This document shows, piece after piece, positions 20,260 through 30,088 of a stretch of DNA of 64,000 nucleotides (position 1 is the stretch's first letter; the number at the start of each line of letters is the position of its first letter). The stretch comes from Roridomyces roridus (lineage: Eukaryota > Basidiomycota > Agaricomycetes > Agaricales > Mycenaceae): contig JARKIF010000001.1 of NCBI GenBank assembly GCA_029378245.1, forward strand, positions 682,001 through 746,000, given 5' to 3'. Position numbers and translations under genes: made by a program. Below the pieces are notes generated by a model that was not told the DNA's origin, made no database searches, and was given only the letters and a program-made list of their open reading frames with translations.

Positions 20260-21513
20260 ATGTCCATTCTCGCGCTCGAGGCGAGCATAGCGACGATATC
20301 TGGCGATATAGAACGCCAAAAACAGGTTTTGGAAGGGCTCGAGCGCAATAGAAGTCTTCTTCAACGCCAGCTCAACGATTTACGCGACCCAATCGCAAGA
20401 TTGCCACTCGAGATCTCTTCGGAAATTTTTCTGCTATGCCTTCCCTTGCGGATCAGCCCCGCGATAGACCTCGCCCCCACTCTCTTCCTCTGCATCTGCC
20501 ACACTTGGGCCGACGTTGCACTGTCCACCCCCGCGCTATGGGCTGCCCTCCGTATTGAATTTCCACGGGCCAATGACTTTGAGGATGTCGTTGACAAATG
20601 GCTACAACGGGCACGAGCACATATTCTCCGTATATCCCTCGTCGGGAGCATCGACAAGGATGTGTGCGCCGTGGTTTGGCGGCATTCAGGGCGACTGCAG
20701 CATCTATCCCTCAACTATGAGTTCGAGGAGATCGAGGAGATGGATGGAGAACTCCACGACCTTCTCGGACGCACCGCGCCCCAGCCCATGCCTGTCCTCA
20801 AAACACTGGAGATCTCCGGTCGACCGGATATGGCATGCTCGTGTCTCCAAATCCTCCAGCTCCTACGTCTATCGCCCAACCTCGTTCATCTGGATTTGGA
20901 TTCCATGTCGATTGTGGATAGAGATCAAGTGGTTGAACCACATGTCCTCCAGAATCTACGCTTCTTGAATTTTTTCGGGGATTCCGACACGGAGAGTGTC
21001 GACCACGCTCTGCGATTGATTACCGCCCCTCGGTTAGAAAAGCTTCACGTTTCTCTATCCGAGCAAACGACCTTCAACGAGGATTTGCTCCCATTCCTGC
21101 AGCGATCTGCCGCGCCAATACAAAGGCTCGAGATCATGTGGTCGGATGGTCAGCGATTGGATTGGCGGTTGGGCGAGCTGCTGGAAATCGTGCCCGCCGT
21201 CACTCACCTGACAGTCTGGGACTGGCATGTGGAACAGCTATTTTCAATCTTGGCACACTCACCTTCCTCACTCCCGAACTTGCGAGAATTCCGCATTCCA
21301 TGGACATCCCGCTCGACCTCCGAATCTTCGTGGAATGTGCTTGTTCATGCGGTGTCGGCCCGTCGCAGGATCTTGAGAACTGTGCATATCGCGGTGAACG
21401 GTGGAGTAACGATCAACGCGTCGCAGGAAACCGTTGCCTCATTTCGAGGCCTGGTGGAGGAGGGAATGGATATTCGGCTTGGGAGACCCAATGTGCTAGA
21501 TGTTCTCCAGTAG
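20260..21513 (+). CDS. F-box/LRR-like protein, intact, single exon
   Basis: Open from ATG 20260 to 21513, 417 residues, no intron. Residues 1-45 are a coiled coil (MSILALEASIATIS...). LRDPIARLPLEISSEIFLLC and CHTWADVALSTPALW form the F-box (about 45-110). The motif VVWRHSGRLQHLSLNY is followed by leucine-rich segments and the conserved SARRRILRTVHIAV block near the C-terminus. The start is chosen by alignment with 9171 and 26068 (ATG-TCC context). Expected SCF substrate adaptor; substrate unknown. It is the intact counterpart of the 26068 pseudogene about 5.8 kb downstream, with the promoter and body duplicated together. Confidence 0.85.
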   Translation: MSILALEASIATISGDIERQKQVLEGLERNRSLLQRQLNDLRDPIARLPLEISSEIFLLCLPLRISPAIDLAPTLFLCICHTWADVALSTPALWAALRIEFPRANDFEDVVDKWLQRARAHILRISLVGSIDKDVCAVVWRHSGRLQHLSLNYEFEEIEEMDGELHDLLGRTAPQPMPVLKTLEISGRPDMACSCLQILQLLRLSPNLVHLDLDSMSIVDRDQVVEPHVLQNLRFLNFFGDSDTESVDHALRLITAPRLEKLHVSLSEQTTFNEDLLPFLQRSAAPIQRLEIMWSDGQRLDWRLGELLEIVPAVTHLTVWDWHVEQLFSILAHSPSSLPNLREFRIPWTSRSTSESSWNVLVHAVSARRRILRTVHIAVNGGVTINASQETVASFRGLVEEGMDIRLGRPNVLDVLQ

Positions 21514-21994
21514 TCACTACTGCTATTCACAAAAAACATGTGATACTACATGATATCGACGTCAAATCTTTGCAGGCCGTACTTGGGTGCGGCAGGCCGC
21601 GCGCCGCGTGAGCTTGCTCGAGCCTCGGCGTCTGCACTTAGTATATGTACAGTATGCTTCACATCGATTCAATTCCCCGACAGAAACTCGATTTCAACTT
21701 GATAAAATGGTCCGACGACTTCGGAAGGCTTTCGAGCCCAGTAAAATACTTAGCCAAAGCGATAAAGACGAGCCATGAAAATCAAATGAAAATAAGGGCA
21801 ACTCGTGGGTTCTCCGTCGCGTGCATCAAATTGCTTGCCTCTGCTCAGATTGCATTTCTTTCATTTTGCGGTGAATGCTACAGAGAATTCATGTTCGGTA
21901 TCAGGGGAAGCGTTCTTGGGCCTGCTTTCGAAGGTTCGGATCACATCACCGACGTGACGCGTGACCGGGTGACCTCTCTTTGTTCAAAACCAGC
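21514..21994 (+). promoter_or_regulatory. intergenic, upstream of TPR gene
   Basis: No gene recognised. It holds a partial copy of the F-box promoter module (about 21818-21865), suggesting that a former F-box upstream region now lies before the TPR gene. Confidence 0.4.
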
Positions 21995-24165
21995 ATGTCC
22001 TCAGCCGAGCTGAAAGCGGAGGGCAACGCGCTCTTCAGCGCTAAAAACTTCAAGGAAGCCAGCAAGAAATACACAGAGGCTATCAAAGCCAGCAACGAAG
22101 CCGCCGATCCCAAGGGCTTGGCCGTTCTCTACGCCAATCGCGCGGCGTGTCTATTGTCCTTGAAAAGGTGGATCAGCCTGTGTTCACTTCTTCAGGAACT
22201 GACTCGTTTGCTACAAGGTACATGGACTCGTGCGACGACTCCAAAAAGGTGCGTCGAGTTTTTTTCTTTTTTCTTTTCATCGAGTGCCGTTGACACGCGA
22301 GATAGGCCACAGTGCTCGACGCGGGCTACGCAAAAGCGTGGGCTAGATGGGCTGCCGCCAAACATGTACGTTTCTCTGCCGCACATTCGTTCCTCTTCTG
22401 AGCTTGCTAGGCAATCGGCAGCGATAGCGAAGATCTATGGAGGCGCGCGCTGGACACGCTCCCAAAGTCCGGTCTGAGTGCTTCGGAGGAAACTCAGAAG
22501 GTGCAATATCAAGCGGGGTACGACGCCGCCATTGCCATGAAGGAGAGGCTCAAGAACACGCCCACTGTGGGGGAAAAGGCCATCATCATACAAGGTCAGG
22601 GACGTATGCCCTGGGACCGGGCGGCGGCGATGATGCCTAGATTGAGAGGCGACACTGGTCAAGATCCAAGTAAAACTTTTACCAGCAGTGTGAGTCGTTT
22701 GCAGTCGAGCCGTATCTTTCTCAATCCAGTCAGGCCTGGGTGATTCACGCTGCATACGAAGTCTGTCATCCCTCGCTGTTTCTTCGATGCAACTGAAGCG
22801 GTTCTTAGGAGTGGATGAAAGCCATCAAGATAATGAAGAGTCTCAAAATGGACCACGCGACGAAACAGATGATGGGTCAGATTGGGGTGCGTTCCCCCTT
22901 CCTTTCAATAGCTTGTCTGATTCTGTCTCAAGGGGATCGTCGGGCTGAGCAACGCTGTAATGCGCGACGTGCGCGTCTTCCACATCAACGACAACGACTT
23001 CATCTCCGACTACAACAAGCAAAGTGAGTTGCATTCGGTGCGCTCTTCCTCAGGCTTACCCGAATAACAGTCCAGCTCGAGATTGGCCACTACCGCCCCT
23101 GGGTCGACGCCGGGCCTGCAGTCGTCATTCGGGAGGCTCTCGAGCGGCAGCGCACGTCCGGCTGGGACAGCGTACGGGGATCAATATCGCTGACGATTCG
23201 GTAATCCTCACTTCCTACTTTCGGAAGAGGTGCTTATTCTAAACGCAGTGGATGGATTATGCGGGGCTTCATGGACGCCAACTTCCGGCAACGGCACGAC
23301 ATTTCTGTGGAGTTTATGAAACGCTCACTCGAGATTCTCCGGGGCCTGCGGGAGCATTGGCTTCTCGAGCCGACGGAGAACCGCGGTGTCGTCTTTGACA
23401 AGACTTTCATGTTTGGAATCCAGAACATGTATCTCGATGCGCTCATGCAGGTGTGTCATTTCGATTCAGTATTTCCTTTTTTCAATACTGAATGCAATCC
23501 TATAGTGCTGCGCGAAGGAAAAGTCCCCGGAGCTTCTGGAAGAGCTGTTCGCTCAATGCGATCTTCTTATCCGTGAAATCGACGCGGAGACCCGCGCTCG
23601 GCAGGCTCAATCTGGGGAGCCGGTCGACCCGGGCTTCGTCAGTTCGTTCATGGTGTACCCCAAAGCGACAGCCTACGCGTGAGTGTAATTTGTCTTGAGC
23701 CTCCAAATGTTGAATGTCTTGTACACAGCCACAAGGGATACTACTACGCCCAAAAGGCACAATCCGGTGGTCTCAGCGTCAAGGACAAGAGGGACTTTCA
23801 TCGCAAGGGAGCGTTGGAATACATCAATGCAGCTGACACCCTGCCCGAGGACGATGAGAACCACCCTTGTATGTGTTTCCCTCCCGCTTGATTCTGATTC
23901 TGACACCGTTGTAGGGTTCTTGAACATCGCCCTTCAACAAATGTCCCCATCGCGCTCGTTCACGCTGCGCGACACTCTGGATGTGATGACGCGGATCAGG
24001 GTGGCGACGCCCAAGGCCAAGGCGATTTGGGAGCTGTCGCAGCTTAGTGCCGCTGGGATTTGGGGTATTTTGGAGAAGGTTGGGAAGGAGGAGGATGGTT
24101 TGAGGGGGATGTTGGCGCGGGGACAGATTACTTTGAATTCGGTGGTTGGTAATGAGGCGGCGTGA
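21995..24165 (+). CDS. TPR-repeat protein, twelve exons
   Basis: Exons read 21995-22167, 22218-22248, 22306-22365, 22411-22689, 22734-22760, 22809-22886, 22933-23023, 23071-23200, 23249-23450, 23506-23678, 23729-23868 and 23915-24165. All phases agree and yield 544 residues. The N-terminus (AELKAEGNALFSAKNFKEASKKYTEAI, then LAVLYANRAACLLSLKR) is a textbook tetratricopeptide pair with an AGYAKAWARWAAAKH third repeat, as in Hsp70/Hsp90 co-chaperones. The rest is helical without a catalytic motif; near residue 420 KATAYAHKGYYYAQKAQ looks like a further TPR-like pair. Probable role: cytosolic scaffold or co-chaperone adaptor. The partner is unknown. It appears intact. Confidence 0.85.
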
Positions 24166-24437
24166 CGGCCATGCCTCGTAGTGGATCTAGTATACTTGCA
24201 ATCTAACATTTCAAAGACCAACCTGAGGACGCAGGCCGGGAAGCCCGGGCCTGTAGGGTGAGACTTGGACAGCGTGTGAATTAGAATAATGCCAGCAAGA
24301 TCTTGTATCCTGTTGGTATCCCTGCTTCATCCCTTCCTACCTTCACAAAGATTGCACAAAGAGGTGCGAAATTCACTATAGATTATGCCATCTTTCCGCT
24401 AACGCTCGAGCAAGATATCATATTCTTACTCTTCACC

Positions 24438-25760
24438 ATGTCCGACCAAGAATTCATGGAGACGATTCAGACGATCGCCGAAATCTCCGCTGACATGGAG
24501 CACTACGGACATGCCTTCCACGTACTCGAGGGCCGTAAACTTTATTTCCAGAGCAGGCTCAACGCGATCTGCGACCCACTGTCGAACCTGCCGCTCGAAC
24601 TCTCCTCCAAAATCTTCATACATTGCCTTCCCGACGAGCCCTACCTTCAGCTGGACGGCCCCTCGGCCCCCATGCTCCTCCTCAGAATTTGCACCGCATG
24701 GAGCAAGATTGCGTTGTCCACTCCTGCGCTATGGGCTACAATTCGCGCGACCTTTCCACGCGAGCGACTCTTGTCGCAGCGGTTTCAGCGGGCTGGGAGT
24801 CATCTCTTCCGTCTGCACTTTCGGGGACGCATCGACCCCCTTGTTGCCGCTCTCATTTGGCGTCATTCGGGGCGAGTGGAGCACCTGCATATTTTCTTGG
24901 TTGAACCGAAGCTGCCAGAGAGGTACCGCGACGATTTCTTCAAGATCTCTCTCAGACGCATGCCACCCTACCACATTTTGTCCCTGGACGGACAAATCCC
25001 TCAGCCCCTTCCTTCCCTTCGAGTGTTCTCAGTGCGGGCAGTGCCGAAGGCAGCCGAAAGGGAGGTGAATCCGTCTTTGATCCTCAAAATCATACGAGCT
25101 TCTCCCAACCTTGTCGAACTTGATCTTCACGGTCTAGCCTTGATTGGTTCGCAGGCGGACATAGAGCCTCAGATTGTTCTTCCGAACTTGCGTCGGTTTG
25201 GATATTCGGCGGATTCACCCGAGGTGCTCAATCGGATATCGGCCCCGCGGCTGGAGAGCCTCGCCATACCCTTTGGATGGCATTCCAGTCTCTCCATCGA
25301 GGGTGTGTTTGCTTTCCTGCAGCGATCAGGGACACCGCCCATTCGGGAACTCGAGGTGCAGTGTTTTTCGCGGCTGGATGACCTCGCGGCCCTCGTTCCC
25401 GACCTCGTACATCTGCGAATCGTCTCTCCACCAGTCCTAGTGTTGGAACAACATCTTACTTTGTTGGCTGAACCCAACCTTTCATCGAACCACTTTCCGA
25501 ATATTCACACCTTGGAAATTCTCGACCACCCTTCGAACTTCCAGGCGGCGTCCACCCTCCTATTTAGTGCGTTAACTTGCCGAACCGCGCAGCTGCGGAC
25601 GGTCCGCATCACACTCGAGCGTTTCGAATCCTTCGACGCAGCCGCTGAGGGCTCTGCCAGCGTACTCGCGCCGTTTCAGGAATTACTGGCGGGTGGGATG
25701 GTCATTTTTCTTGGAGATAAAAACGCGGAGCGGAATTTACTTTGTGTTTCGCAATCATGA
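24438..25760 (+). CDS. F-box/LRR-like protein, intact, single exon
   Basis: Open from ATG 24438 (context CACCATG) to 25760, 440 residues. The frame extends further upstream, but this ATG matches the family start (MSDQEFMETIQTIAEIS). Coiled coil to about residue 45, F-box in CDPLSNLPLELSSKIFIHC and CTAWSKIALSTPALW, the ALIWRHSGRVEHLHIF motif, then leucine-rich segments (ASPNLVELDLHGL, FAFLQRSGTPPIRELEV) and the conserved CRTAQLRTVRITL block. It is the closest relative of the truncated copy at 19342. Expected SCF substrate adaptor; substrate unknown. No disruption seen. Confidence 0.85.
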   Translation: MSDQEFMETIQTIAEISADMEHYGHAFHVLEGRKLYFQSRLNAICDPLSNLPLELSSKIFIHCLPDEPYLQLDGPSAPMLLLRICTAWSKIALSTPALWATIRATFPRERLLSQRFQRAGSHLFRLHFRGRIDPLVAALIWRHSGRVEHLHIFLVEPKLPERYRDDFFKISLRRMPPYHILSLDGQIPQPLPSLRVFSVRAVPKAAEREVNPSLILKIIRASPNLVELDLHGLALIGSQADIEPQIVLPNLRRFGYSADSPEVLNRISAPRLESLAIPFGWHSSLSIEGVFAFLQRSGTPPIRELEVQCFSRLDDLAALVPDLVHLRIVSPPVLVLEQHLTLLAEPNLSSNHFPNIHTLEILDHPSNFQAASTLLFSALTCRTAQLRTVRITLERFESFDAAAEGSASVLAPFQELLAGGMVIFLGDKNAERNLLCVSQS

Positions 25761-25894
25761 TTTGAAGTCTGCGTTTTTCTGTTTGTGTAGCCAACTTGGG
25801 CAATGGGGAGACAGTTTAAGCATGTAGTACATACTTGACTAGGTACTCACACAGAATGCTCTTTCTTTTCGCGCTAGACTGGCCGAAAAATAAG

Positions 25895-26067
25895 GCAAAT
25901 CTCCATCACGTGCATCAAACTCTTTTGACTTCTTACCATCACGCCCTTGAAATCTTTGTTTCTTGCACCCAGGAGCCACCGTGTGCGGCCGCCACGCGGA
26001 CTGGAAACGAACCAACTTTCAAACTTAGCTATCGGCCATCGGCGTAGGCTCACTTCAAGCCTCGACC
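25895..26067 (+). promoter_or_regulatory. duplicated F-box promoter module
   Basis: Carries ATCACGTGCATCAAA (about 25907-25921), ACCATCACG and a CACTTCAAGCCT block just before the ATG, parallel to the upstream region of 20260. The duplication therefore included the promoter. Confidence 0.45.
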
Positions 26068-27268
26068 ATGTCCGTTCTCGAGCTCGAGGCGCGTATAGCG
26101 ACATATCCGCCGATATAAAGCGCCAAAAGCAGGTTTTGGAAATTGGCAGAGCTCGAGCGCGAAAAAAGTCTTGTTCAGCCCCAGCTCAACGATTTACGCG
26201 ACCCAATGGGCAGATTGCCACTCGAGATTTCGTCGGAAATCTTCCTGCGATGCCTTCCCCAGTATGAAGCAACCACGACTGGCATGCACCTCATTCACAC
26301 CCTCTTCCTCCGCATCTGCCACACGTGGGCCGACATCGCACTCTCCACTCCTGCCCTATGGACCGAAATTCATCTTGAATTTCCACAAGCCAATGGCCCC
26401 AGGCATATCGTAGACGGATGGCTTCAACGTGCCCAGGCCCGTCCTCTCCGTGTATACCTCGTCGGGAAGATTGACAAGGATGTGGGCGCTGCCGTTTGGA
26501 AGCATCGGGGCGACTGCAGCATCTATACATCAACTACGCATTTGATGAATTCGAGGAGATGCAGGGCAGGCACGACCTTGTCGGCGGCACCGAGCCCCAG
26601 CCCATGCCTTTGCTCGAAACACTTGGGATCTCTGGCCGAGCCGATATCCCATGCTCGTGGCTCCAAGTTCTCCATCCCCGAACCTACGCAGGTTGAACTT
26701 TTTCGGGTATTCCGCAGCGGAGAGTGTCGATCACGCTCTGCGCTTGATTAGTGCTCCTTGTTTGGAAAAGCTCCACACCTCTCTGTCCACGCAAAATACT
26801 TTCAACGACGATTTGCTGCCTTTCCTCCAACGATCCTCAGCACCGCTCCAAAAGCTCGAGATCAGCTGGTCGGATCTACCCCTTTCAGAATGGCGGTTGG
26901 AGGAGCTCGTGGACACAGTCCACACCCTCAAACACCTAGGAATCTCGTATCTGCATTCCAACGATGCGGAACGGTGGTTTTCGCTCCTGGCCAACTCACC
27001 ATCCCTACTCCCGAACCTCTGCACATTGAACCTCCGTATTCACACACCTCCATCGCCCTCGGAATCCTCGTGGAATACGCTCATTCGCGCCATCTCAGCT
27101 CGTCGCGGTACACTCAAAGTTATACACATATCTGCTTTCACTTTTTTCCATACTACCAGTAAAATGCTCGATGTATCGCAGGAAACCACTGCCGCATTAC
27201 GCCGACTGCGGGCAGAGGGACTAGACATTCGCCTTAGCGCTCCTCATATGCCAGATATTCTCGAGTAG
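26068..27268 (+). pseudogene. F-box/LRR-like pseudogene, multiple lesions
   Basis: Diverged duplicate of 20260. The start (ATG 26068) matches, but one base is missing near 26097 and the frame is disturbed again near 26140. The F-box core (LPLEISSEIFLRC, CHTWADIALSTPALW) survives in frame 26143-26500. A further single-base loss near 26508 disrupts the WKHRG motif. Around 26670 about 100 bp of the leucine-rich middle is deleted, and reading resumes in another frame (LRRLNFFGYSAAESVDHALRL) to the stop at 27268. At least four disruptions mean no full-length product. The 3' half remains open for about 200 codons. Confidence 0.85.
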
Positions 27269-28599
27269 TAGGAAGGAAGGAAGGAATATACGGCACGTAC
27301 GGTCCAGGGACACCATCTTGGGGTTAAACTGCTGCCTACGTTCAACGGAACATCGCACCGTCGACGTCGACGGTGACCGCGTAAGTTTTCGTCAAGCATT
27401 AGCAAAGCCTCCAGGTCTCACCGAGTGACGTTCAATGCTCCACAGACCTTGCCCATGTCTGTCCACGGCCTCCAGTGTTATGGCCTCAACCATCAGTCGT
27501 CGCTTTGAAACATAACATTGAAAAACCAGCGATTCGATGCGCTGGGGACCTCTGCCTCGGAGTCGCGATCTGATCCTAGGCTATGGTATGGATAGGGGCT
27601 TGAAAGCAGCCGCTCCGGTGGCGGTGCATCTGATCCGGCGTCTTGCGGCCGCCCCCAACTTCCCGCCTCATTGCGCTACATGCCCAATATCGAATCTCAG
27701 CCTATCTGAACGTGTGGATGAGTCCAGATATGCAGTCGACGTATTGCCACACACAGCTAAACGGAAAAGGACCATGTCTAGGAGTCCGAATTCGACGATG
27801 CCTCGAAGCGCGGGCGACGCACGTCTTGGGCGCGCTTTGAGATGATGAATCATGGTGACTCAGGCGTTCCGGTCTGGGATGGAGCACTACGACGACTTGC
27901 TGTGGCGGATGTTTAACTGACAGGTGTGTGTTCTGAATTCAGCGTCTCACTTGTTAGAGCTTGAGGCGGAGATGCAGAGTGACCAGTGGAGCCTCCTTAC
28001 CCAAGCCCGACATCCCAGAGCCATACATACACTTCAATGGCCCACCAAGCGCGCCGTTACGCGTACTTCTTCTGGCCTGTATTTGGTTTCTTGATTCCGG
28101 GCTCCAAGTTCGAGGAGCGGCGTCTCTCATTCTTGCGGGTACGAAGTAGAGCAGACTGTGTGTATCACGATTCACGGTGACTATATACCCCGGTCCCGGC
28201 TTCCCTGAGCCTCCGCTTCCACGCGAACTCCGACCGCTCGCAAAGCTCGCGACTCCGCCTCGGTATCCTCATGATTCCGGTATTAAAAGGCTTGCGAGGT
28301 CTCGCGACTTTTTTCCGGAAGACCCAGCACTCGCTTGCACTCCTACCTGTCGCAGAACAGTTTTCGCCCACGTCTGCGGCGGCCCGGACACGAATGCATA
28401 CCCAACCACCTGGCACTAAATACCCGTTTCCCGCCCTGGGCTTGAGAAAAGAGCTGTCGAGTCTTTAGGTACGACCCTTCTTCTCTCACACAAGATCACC
28501 GCATTGACCGTCGGGGCCTAGACGACATCGTCGGGGTCTAGACGGCAACGATATTGCGCGCGACGGCAAGTCGTCGGCGCTGTACCTCATTCTCAGCTC
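27269..28599. other. gene-poor intergenic DNA
   Basis: Only short overlapping open frames on both strands and no domain or splice pattern I can support. A GGAAGGAAGGAAGG run follows the pseudogene at about 27272, and a 13-bp GTCGGGGYCTAGA word repeats near 28512 and 28530. Confidence 0.35.
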
Positions 28600-29088
28600 T
28601 CAGCCCTGCCAGGGCCGTACTCGACCGGCATGACTATCTAATATTACTTGATGGTTCCCCGTCTGCACGACTCTCACCAGAGTTCTCGAAGGTGTGTTGT
28701 TCGGCGTTTCTTCTGTCTCGGCGAATGGCCTGAGTTGATGGCACAGCGGAGACGGAGCGCTTGAAACCATTCCAGGGTCCTCGCGTATATACTCCTTGGA
28801 CCTGCTTGCATGTCTCAGCAGTTTGAAAATCCCGCAGAGCACTCGCCTCCGCTTATTCCATCCGTCAAATTGAAACCAGTTGGCCGCTCCAGGTAGATTC
28901 TTCTCGGCTGCAGTGCTTGTGCTTGATAATGACGCGTCTAGCTGCTTCGAAACATACACGCCGGCGGGAAAGAATGCACCCGACTTTTCCTTTTCCGAGT
29001 ACTCATAAGTACTAGTAAGAGGGTTATCTTCTTCGAGTTCCATTCCATCTGTTCTTACTCCGGATGCAAGGTGCCCATTCCAGCCCAT
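28600..29088 (-). CDS. possible hypothetical exon, 162 codons
   Basis: A minus-strand open frame from ATG 29088 to a stop at 28600, starting MGWNGHLASGVRTDG. Composition is protein-like (hydrophilic, Ser/Glu/Arg-rich, no membrane helix), but I see no domain, and neighbouring frames do not splice to it convincingly. It could be one exon of a decayed gene or a chance frame. Confidence 0.2.
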   Translation of the reverse strand: MGWNGHLASGVRTDGMELEEDNPLTSTYEYSEKEKSGAFFPAGVYVSKQLDASLSSTSTAAEKNLPGAANWFQFDGWNKRRRVLCGIFKLLRHASRSKEYIREDPGMVSSAPSPLCHQLRPFAETEETPNNTPSRTLVRVVQTGNHQVILDSHAGRVRPWQG

Positions 29089-30088
29089 TGCATGGTTACA
29101 TGTCCTATTCTACGTCCCCATCAGGGTGGCCATTCCCGGGATGCGAAACTGCAGGCCGGGTGTCCTGGACAACTTCTCCAGATGATATCTGCCGGGAGCA
29201 TATTCTCCGGAGCGTGAAGAGTGTGCGGCAGGGTTGCGGCATATCGTTACGTCGGCACGCCCGCTCACGGCGTCTGCCCGGCAGATCAGGCTCATTCACG
29301 ATTGAATCTAATTCAATTTCAAACTCGTAAGAGGGATCTGCTGTTTTTCGACAACATTTGGTAAACCACATGCAGGTCGCAAGTTGCCGTCGCTGTGGAG
29401 ATCATGGATGGCGGTACTTCCCGACCGTCTTGCCCGACATCCCGACCTGACCGAGCTTTTAATTTAGTTCGCAAGCCCTGTGGGACAGCCTGTGAGTCGA
29501 ACACGACTGAAAGTTGATCGGCGATCAACTCACAATCACCATAGAATCCTCGCCAAGCATGGCTGCGACGAGCCGACGACAAAACCACATACAATGGTAC
29601 TTGGAGCTGTTACTCTCAACGCGACAACATCGCATTTCTATGTGATTCGGCACCGCTCAGTCGACGTTCGGCTCCCTGCGTGAATGTTGTGCCGTCGGTA
29701 ATGTCAGCACCGACCTTCTCGCACGATAAGTCAGCGAGCAAGAAGAAGGGAAAAGGCTTGGAAAAGGCTTGCTCAAGTCCATGGAGGCAGCGGCGAGGGG
29801 CGGCGAGTGGGCGCTAATGAAGATACTCACAGCTTCACTATCTGTCGAAGCTGTGTTCCATTTTCTGCCCGGGGCGCCCGACTAATCATATTCTTCCAGA
29901 TTCAAGCCTCAAGGAGATATCAATCTTCCTTTCTTTGTCTCGGAGATGTCGGCGCCGCTAAGGCACAAGCGTTGCAGCAAACCGCTGGAGAACAATTCGG
30001 CGCTTAAAAAGAACCCGACGGCTAGAAATACACGAGCTCAAAAGTCGAGACCCGAATACGCACTTTGCGCCCATCTTTCCCATCTTTC
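29089..30088. other. intergenic, upstream of zinc-cluster regulator
   Basis: No gene recognised. The last 150 bp before 30089 are the presumed promoter of the regulator; CCCATCTTTCCCATCTTTC lies directly before its ATG. Confidence 0.35.
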
